A program made the position numbers and the translations under genes. Positions 57,101 to 64,000 of a DNA stretch of 64,000 nt are shown here, one piece after another (position 1 is the first letter of the stretch; every line of letters starts with the position of its first letter). Location: assembly GCA_020631735.1 (NCBI GenBank), contig CM036201.1, forward strand, positions 80,266,502 through 80,330,501, in the 5' to 3' direction. The DNA is from Saccharum officinarum (taxonomy: Eukaryota; Streptophyta; Magnoliopsida; Poales; Poaceae). The notes beneath the pieces were generated by a model. That model had not been told where the DNA came from, searched no databases, and worked only from the letters and a program-made list of their open reading frames with translations.

Positions 57101-58884
57101 GCACAATGGAAGTAGCAATCTGCAATCAACCGCTATGCAAGGTTGCTAGTTGTTCCTTTAATGGCTTCTAGAATTGTGTTTTCCAGTTGTCAAAAACATG
57201 CTATTGGTTTGTATTTCGACCTCAATTGTGTTTTTATACCCTTGTACTGCATCATCTACTTCATATATGCATCAGTTTCATGATACCTGTCATATTAATT
57301 TGTTAAAACATTTGTGCATTTTCTAGTTATCTGTTCGTGAGATGGGTTGCTGTTTACTGGTAGAATGGTATTGCACGGGACCGACTATGGTGGATGATGT
57401 CTTGCTGTTAAGTCTTTGTCATTGGTGTTGATATGGCGATGGTGCAGCTGATGATGCTACGATGCCCGATATTGTATCGATGCTGATGCTGATGCTGCTG
57501 ACAGTGACCATCTTGATGCAGTCTTTATTTTTGTTCGAAAAGGTTCTGAATCAAATCATGAAATTCCAGGTGGATGTCATGATTGGTAAGAATTATTGCA
57601 CAATGATGCCTTACAAGTTATGTTGGTTCTCCCCCCCCCCTCCCCTTTTGGCAAATGCTTTGCATCAGTTCTAGTTGGAACATGGTGTTGAGTGGCAGAG
57701 ATGCTGAGGGGTGTACTCATAGTGACAATGGTACTCGTACATGGCTAATAATCTCTGTACAGGAATGGAGGTGTCAATTATGAGTAGCGTGGGTCCTGTT
57801 GATCTTGTGGTGGTGGTGGTGAACCAAACTATTCTGCTTCTTCTCTATCATGTTGTTTTCATATTAGTGTTGAGTGACTCCTTTTGCTATCAGATGCTCT
57901 AGCTTTATTCATTCTCTTAAGCAACCTGTTATAAAATCCATGAACTCAATGTTCTTGTACCAAGGCTCATTAGTAACATGTCTTCTCTATCTGGAAATGT
58001 ATTTTTCAAATAAGGTTTGTATGGTAACATACTAACGGTTTGTGGTAGTATACAAGAGTATAACTGTTACATTTCGTTTGTAGCAGAGCACTTGACTATA
58101 ATATTAGCTAATTGGAGCTCTACAAAGTCTCAGGTTTAAGATGTTTGGAGGCATGTGATATGTGTTAACTAGTACCTCTTTACTGTAAATGTAGTTATCA
58201 TTGACACAACATGGCACTTTAATTTGTAATATGGGTTAAGTAAACTATTTTAAATAGAGGGTTATATAAGTATTTTCACGATGAATCTGGTAACCTCAAC
58301 TATGCGAGTGGATCCATGCATATATGTTATAACTAGGCCAAGATAGAAGTTTGGCCTGCATTTGGAATCGTAGTACTCCCTCTCTAGTCCTATGTATATG
58401 ATGTTTCAAACAGTAAATTTAGCTTGTTTGTAGCTTCATTGTTATTACTTTGTTGGCTGAAACACCATATACAGGTGACGATGTAGTAGTAAAGCATGTA
58501 ACAATGTATTCTGAAAGTATAGCATATCACTTTGTATAGCTGAGCATCCAGCTAGGGGACTACATAATGCACAATTGACTTTTTGGTGATTGAATTGATT
58601 TTTCTTTTGAAATATTTGATTGAATTGAATATCGTTTGAACTGAGGCTGTTGCCACCGAAGTTGTTTACTTCAGCGTGGGCACTGGGCACACAGGTGTGG
58701 CAACTTGTGGAAGGCAAGCAAAACCTTTGCATATGGTGCAGAGTGCAGACTGCTCACTGCAGCTAAAATACCTGCACGGCTTCTTTTTTTTTAATGAATG
58801 AGCCCCTATGTGTATCATTGACATGTGGTTAGCTACGAGAACTAAGCGTGCCACTGCCGCCATTGAGTTAGTAGAAAACTCAAA
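57101..58884. other. 3' UTR and downstream region of the SC35 gene
   Basis: No exon supported. Contains a C-tract (57630-57639) and a short CTCCCTCTCTAGTCC Stowaway-like terminus near 58377 without partner. Confidence 0.35.
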
Positions 58885-59246
58885 ATATGAAAAAGTTTAT
58901 TTAACCTCCCCACCTAAGGGTGGTCTATTTCATCCCCAATTATGAAACCGTCTGTTTTATCTCCTGAATTTTTCAAAACTGGTCAAATTACCTCTAGGCG
59001 AATTTTGGGCGACTGTATCGGTACAGTAACAGTGGTATTGATACAGTAACAGATGTTTTGTCTTTTCTTTTTTATTTGTTTCCGCTGAATATTTGAAAAA
59101 TCGTAGCAAATAAAAAAAATCATAAAATGGAAATTCAATTTTGTTGGACTCCACGTGAGTAGATCTGCACAGTGAATATGTAATTAGATTTGTTCACTGT
59201 AAAGCTAAAGCAAAAACTTTGTACTAAAGTATACCATATTATAGAA
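58885..59246. mobile_element. extra left arm of the foldback family
   Basis: Begins GAAAAAGTTTATTTAACCTCC, diverged from the arm that follows at 59247, and ends at the point where that second element's AAAAAAGTCTACTTAACCCC begins. It appears to be a partial older copy, or a copy broken by the second insertion. Confidence 0.65.
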
Positions 59247-59950
59247 AAAAGTCTACTTAACCCCCCACCTATTAAAGGTGGTCTACTTCACCCATCAACT
59301 ATGAAACCGTCTACTTTATCCTCTAAACTTTTCAAAACTGGTCAAATTACCTCACAGGCGGTTTTTGGACGGCGGTATCGTCACGACGGTATTGCTACAG
59401 TAACAGTAGTTTTGTCTTTTTCTTTTTTATTTATTTTCGTTGAATCTTTGAAAAATCATAGTAAATCACAGAAAAATCATAAAATAAAAAATCCAATTTG
59501 TTGGACTCTACGTAGTAGATCTACACAGTGAACATATAATATGATATGCTTTAGTACGACGTTTATGCTTTAGTACGAAGTTTTTGCTGTAAAAAAATTA
59601 GATTTGTTCACTGTAAAGCTACAGCAAAAACTTTGTACTAAAGCATAACATATTACATGCTCACTGTGCAGATCTACTCATGTGGAGTCCAACAAAATTA
59701 GATTTCCATTTTTTGTTTTTCTTTGTGATTTACTATGATTTTTCAAATATTCAGCGGAAACAAATTAAAAAGAAAAGACAAAACAGATGTTACTGTAGCA
59801 ATATCGTCGTTACTGTACCAATACCGCTCTTACTGTAGCGATGTCGCCGCCCGGTTTTGGAAAGTTCAGAGGACAAAGTAGACGACTTCATAGTCGTGGG
59901 GGTGAAGTAGACCACCTCAAGGGGTGGATGGGTTAAATAAACTTTTTCTA
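59247..59950. mobile_element. foldback element with long inverted arms
   Basis: Left arm 59247-59580 (AAAAAAGTCTACTTAACCCC onward) and right arm about 59600-59950 (ending GGTTAAATAAACTTTTT) are inverted copies with a small loop containing GCTTTAGTACGA repeats. Same family as 12706-13148/19482-19979. No coding capacity; superfamily not established. Confidence 0.75.
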
Positions 59951-60862
59951 AATATCTTAGTTCGGACTCAGATGCCGTTCTTGGCAACACGGGCAGACCG
60001 TTCGGCTGCAATTCTGCCGGCTGTGGCTGCTGCAGCAGCTAAGTTACTGACAGCTACAGCCGCAACCGTGAAGACTGGAAGCCGTGAAAAACAGCACTCA
60101 CAACACCTCAGTTGAAAACTATCGCAACTTTTAGTATAAGGCTGCGTTTAGATGCAAAAAAAAAATATGGGGGGGTTAAATACACTTTTTCTAAATATCT
60201 TAGTTCGGACTCAGATGCCGTTCTTGGCAACACGGGCAGACCGTTCGGCTGCAATTCTGCCGGCTGTGGCTGCTGCAGCAGCTAAGTTACTGACAGCTAC
60301 AGCCGCAACCGTGAAGACTGGAAGCCGTGAAAAACAGCACTCACAACACCTCAGTTGAAAACTATCGCAACTTTTAGTATAAGGCTGCGTTTAGATGCAA
60401 AAAAAATATGGGGGGGTTAAATCCACTTTTTCTAAATATCTTAGTTCGGACTCAGATGCCGTTCTTGGCAACACGGGCAGACCGTTCGGCTGCAATTCTG
60501 CCGGCTGTGGCTGCTGCAGCAGCTAAGTTACTGACAGCTACAGCCGCAACCGTGAAGACTGGAAGCCGTGAAAAACAGCACTCACAACACCTCGGTTGAA
60601 AACTATCGCAACTTTTAGTATAAGGCTGCGTTTAGATGAAAAAAAATAGGGGGGGTTAAATACACTTTTTCTAAATATCTTAGTTCGGACTCAGATGCCG
60701 TTCTTGGCAACACGGGCAGACCGTTCGGCTGCAATTCTACCGGCTGTGGCTGCAGCAGCAGCTAAGTTACTGACAGCTACAGCCGCAACCGTGAAGACTG
60801 GCAGCCGTGAAAAACGGCACTCACAACACCTCAGTTGAAAACTATCGCAACTTTTAGTATAA
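59944..60862. repeat. four-copy tandem array, unit about 241 bp
   Basis: The marker TTCGGACTCAGATGCC occurs at 59961, 60202, 60445 and 60684 (spacing 241, 243, 239). Each unit carries the terminus of the foldback element (GGGTTAAATACACTTTTTCT), about 190 bp of GC-rich unique sequence, and the first ~20 bp of the Tourist element (GGCTGCGTTTAGATGCAAAA). Copies 1-3 are nearly identical; copy 4 has a few more changes. A plus-strand frame (PFLATRADRSAAILPA...) stays open in every copy but resembles no known domain. Confidence 0.9.
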
Positions 60863-61104
60863 GGCTGCGTTTAGATGCAAAAAAATTTACAAAATACTCC
60901 TATAGCATTTTTCGTTGATATTTGACAATTAATATCCAATCAGGAACTAATTATGCTTAAAAAATTCGTCTCGTAAATTTCGTCTAAATTATATAATTAG
61001 TTTTATTTTTTATCTATATTTAATGTTTCATACATGTGTCCAAAGATTCAATGTGATGAAAAATCTTAAAATTTTTGTAAAATTTTTTGCATCTAAACTG
61101 AGCC
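60863..61104. mobile_element. Tourist MITE with TAA target duplication
   Basis: Left GGCTGCGTTTAGATGCAAAA and right TTTTTGCATCTAAACTGAGCC are inverted repeats; TAA is present at 60860-60862 and 61105-61107. The TWA duplication supports PIF/Harbinger. Its left end is the piece copied into each unit of the preceding array. Confidence 0.85.
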
Positions 61105-61527
61105 TAAAAGGGTTGAGCGGAAAAAAAATGAACAAAACAAGCCACAAAGAGCTAGGCAGAACTGTTGCATATAAAAAGGTCGTGCAGTGGGGCCAGCAGC
61201 ATACATGGATGGAGAGAGATAGATCACCATGAAGACCTAACAAACCACAGGAGCTGATCTCAGCTATCCTACCCTACAGCCAGCCAATGTTTTGATTTGT
61301 TCGACTGATGACTACAATCTATGCCAAGGGAACTAGACAACTAGTGAAGCTAGATGACACACTATCCAACCTTTGCTCCGTGCATACACTTCTGAGGAAT
61401 CCGTGGCATTGGCACCCAACCGTGGTCTTTTCAGTGGCCGATGTTACCAAATCGTGTCCAAATCATCATGAATGAATGAATGAACATGGTCTAAGATTCG
61501 AACTACTCAGGTACTCCACTTCGATGA
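61105..61527. other. 3' flank of the PAA1-like gene
   Basis: Probable 3' UTR and downstream sequence of the minus-strand gene; no other feature seen. Confidence 0.4.
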
Positions 61528-62186
61528 CTAATTTTTCTCAGCCTCATCAGTAGTTCCTGATGGACCATCAGATATGGCTTTCTGTGCCTCTCGCCTGGTG
61601 TCAGCCTGGCTCGCTTGCTTTGAACTCAGCCTCACCCTCAAAAGCAACGAGTTGGCCATCACACCGACCGAACTAAAACCCATTAGAGCTCCAGCTATTG
61701 ATGGTGTCAGTATCGTCCCCGTAACTGGAAGCAATGCTCCAGCAGCAATGGGGAGTCCAACCTGCAAAGTAATTAACTATATGAGAACGTGCAAGCAGAG
61801 GTCAGAGAAGGAAGTATACTTCTAATCTAAGTTGGTAATAAAAAGTAAATGTCAAAATAAATATGAAATTCAAATCTAAGAGCATTTTGGTGATGCCGTA
61901 GTTAGCAGCCTATACCACAATCAATATACAGCAAAAATTGCAGAATTTGTACGGAACCCATTGGTTTTTCTTTTCTAGGGTGCTTCATAATATTTACAAT
62001 AATAATTCTAAAATGGTCAGCAAGTAAACGAAATTATCATTTTATATCTAATCTGTTAGATTAAAAAAGAAGAAGCCATGTCTAAGAGATAAGATAGAAC
62101 CATACAATGTTATACAGGAAAGCCCACCAAAGATTCTGCTTCACCGTCTTCATGGTCTCTTTACTCAACTCTAAAGCATCAACGAG
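61528..62186 (-). CDS. HMA6: PAA1/HMA6-like copper-transporting P1B-ATPase, C-terminal exons
   Basis: Two exons: 62186-62106 (27 codons, ending WWAFLYNI) and 61761-61528 (starting [16 protein letters not shown], stop TAG). The acceptor GATGCAG and donor ATT|GTATGG are canonical and phase 0. Together they encode the last two membrane helices of a P1B-type ATPase ([33 protein letters not shown]) and a short hydrophilic tail. The [14 protein letters not shown] and [12 protein letters not shown] wording matches PAA1/HMA6, the chloroplast-envelope Cu importer, rather than PAA2/HMA8. The catalytic P-type domains and metal-binding CPx helix lie beyond the right edge. The intron upstream of the first visible exon contains a LINE in the opposite orientation. 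Confidence 0.88.
61762..62105 (-). other. last intron of the PAA1-like gene
   Basis: AT-rich 344-bp intron between the two visible exons, with GTATGG donor and TTTGCAG acceptor on the minus strand. Confidence 0.8.
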
Positions 62187-62344
62187 CTGCATCGAAGGGG
62201 CAGGTTTTTAAGAATCATTCTGGTAGTGGTAGGGGACTAGGGGAAAAGGCAATTCATTGAGTTATACAGCAACGTCCAGGTATGTAAAGAAACAACTGCA
62301 ATGTTTTACACTTGGTTGCTACAGAAAATTCCAAACTGTAGTGA
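62187..62344 (-). other. intron of the PAA1-like gene up to the LINE junction
   Basis: About 160 bp of intron sequence between the penultimate exon and the 5' junction of the LINE insertion. Confidence 0.6.
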
Positions 62345-64000
62345 AAGAAATTACCTATAGGAGGAGACCTCAACGGCCATGTTGGTGCGACTAATGTAGG
62401 TTTCGAGCGGGTGCACGGGGGGTTCGGGTATGGTAGTAGGAATCAAGAGGGGGAGGATGTTTTGAACTTCGCGCTGGCCTATGACTTGTTGATAGCGAAC
62501 ACCCTCTTTAGGAAGAGGGAATCTCATCTAGTAACCTTTCGTAGTGGACAACACTCGAGCCAGATCGATTTTATCCTTGCAAGGAGGGAGGATAGACGTG
62601 CTTGCTTTGATGGTAAGGTGTTACCTGGGGAGTGTGTTGTCCCTCAACATAAGCTTGTGGTGGCGGACTTTCGCTTTCGGGTACGTGTCCACCGGGACAA
62701 ACGGGCCAAGATTGCGAGAACGAAGTGGTGGAAGCTTAGAGGGGAAGCAGCGCAGACGTTTAAGGAGAGGATGCTAGACGAGGGACCTTGGGAAGAAGGA
62801 GAAGATGCCGACGACATGTGGCTAAAGATGGCAACATGTGTCCGGAAGGTGGCTTCGGAAGTGTTTGGCGTGAGTAGGGGAGGCAAACGGGAAGCGAAAG
62901 ACACATGGTGGTGGAATGACGAGGTGCAAAGGGCTATTAGGGAGAAGAAGGAGTGTTTCAAGCGTCTCCACCATGACAAGAGTGTAGCCAACATCGAGGG
63001 CTATAAAATAGCGAAGAGGGTTGCAAAGCGAGCTGTGAGTGTAGCAAAAGGTCAGGCGTATGATGGTCTTTATCAGCGGCTAGGCACGAAGGAAGGGGAG
63101 AAGGACATTTATAGGATGGCTAGAATCCGCGAGAGGAAGACAAGGGACATCAACCAAATAAAATGCATCAAGGATGGGACAGATCGACTTCTGGTGAAGG
63201 ATGAGGAGATCAAGGACAGATGGAGAGAGTACTTCGACAAGCTGTTTAATGGGGAGAATGAGGGTCCTGCCCTTGAGTTGGACGACTCATTTGACGATAC
63301 CAACAGACGCTTTGTGAGGAGAATTCAGGAGGCAGAGATCGGAGAGGCTTTGAAGAGGATGAAGGGAGGTAAAGCGATGGGCCCTGATGGTATCCCCATT
63401 GAGGTGTGGAGATACCTAGGCGCCAGAGCGATAGTATGGTTAACTAAGCTTTTTAACCTTATTTTTCGGTCAAACAAGATGCCTGAAGAATGGAGGAGAA
63501 GTATATTAGTACCTATCTTCAAGAACAAGGGAGATGTTCAAAGTTGTACTAACTACCGTGGGATTAAGTTGATGAGTCATACGATGAAGCTCTGGGAGAG
63601 GGTTATCGAGCATCGCCTAAGGAGAGTGACACATGTGACCCAAAATCAGTTTGGGTTCATGCCTGGTAGGTCGACCATGGAGGCGATTTTCCTATTACGA
63701 CAATTGATGGAGAGATATAGGGAGCAGAAGAAGGACTTGCACATGGTCTTTATTGACCTCGAGAAGGCATATGACAAAGTACCGAGAAATGTCATGTGGT
63801 GGGCCTTGGAAAAGCACAAAGTCCCAACTAAGTACGTTACCCTCATCAAGGATATGTACAGGGATGTGGTGACGTTTGTCCGAACATGTGATGGCGACAC
63901 CAGTGACTTTCCAATTAAAATAGGACTGCATCAGGGGTCAGCTTTGAGCCCTTATTTATTTGCTTTGGTGATGGATGAGGTCACAAGGGACATACAAGGT
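62345..64000 (+). CDS. RTE-type LINE ORF2: endonuclease remnant and reverse transcriptase, open to window edge
   Basis: An uninterrupted 552-codon frame lacking a start; stop codons lie just upstream (TAGTGA at 62339-62344). The first part is the C-terminal half of an apurinic-type endonuclease (GDLNGHVGA, then [10 protein letters not shown]), so the element is 5'-truncated, as LINE insertions usually are. After a linker comes the reverse transcriptase: [48 protein letters not shown], motif A as [13 protein letters not shown] with its catalytic Asp, and motif B as [13 protein letters not shown]. The catalytic YxDD box would follow beyond the right edge. Wording matches the plant RTE clade. 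It lies antisense in an intron of the PAA1-like gene. The open frame over 1.6 kb suggests a young insertion. Confidence 0.9.

Overview
This window is nuclear DNA from a grass, most likely an Andropogoneae species (sorghum, sugarcane or Miscanthus type). That assignment is an inference. It rests on intron-containing genes with plant-type splice sites, GC-rich grass coding exons, and dense grass transposons (Tourist and Stowaway MITEs, CACTA, Helitron, Ty1/copia, Ty3/gypsy, RTE-type LINE). No bacterial, organellar or viral replicon is present, and there is one 100-N assembly gap.

Host genes, left to right: (1) a single-exon group-S-like bZIP factor at 5318-6019 (+). (2) A five-exon small conserved plant protein with no named family at 12400-9065 (-), assembled from splice sites and phases and carrying a retroelement fragment in an intron. 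(3) A tentative 69-residue two-coding-exon gene at 26262-26826 (+). (4) A SOFL (SOB FIVE-LIKE) gene at 28853-28314 (-). (5) An R2R3-MYB of the MYB53/92/93 type at 47695-48864 (+). (6) An SC35-type SR splicing factor in eight coding exons at 54618-57100 (+). (7) The last two exons of a PAA1/HMA6-like chloroplast Cu-ATPase at 62186-61528 (-), whose upstream intron holds a LINE that runs off the right edge.

The rest is mainly transposon strata. 1-2437 is a decayed copia interior on the minus strand. 12.4-20.0 kb is a nest: a Tourist-like MITE 48 bp from the start codon of gene 2, then a long-armed foldback element split by a 6.3-kb LTR-type insertion (TSD GTTCA), itself split by a hAT MITE (8-bp TSD) and a Mutator-type MITE (9-bp TSD). 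20.5-24.2 kb holds a Mutator-like foldback (9-bp TSD), a complete 312-bp Helitron, a copia-type LTR with CpG-rich palindromic repeats, and a second hAT-like MITE. 40.9-45.9 kb is a complete 4969-bp non-autonomous CACTA element (TSD AGT) with a 42-bp minisatellite. 51.1-54.1 kb is a broken gypsy gag-protease plus a minisatellite. 58.9-61.1 kb is a second foldback locus followed by a four-copy ~241-bp tandem array whose units begin and end in transposon termini.

The genes form no shared pathway; they are neighbours in a gene-sparse grass region. I found no unknown enzymatic system. The most unusual items are the nested insertion with recoverable target duplications, the transposon-bounded tandem array, the spliced but uncharacterised 145-residue protein, and the stop-free in-frame last intron of the SC35 gene.
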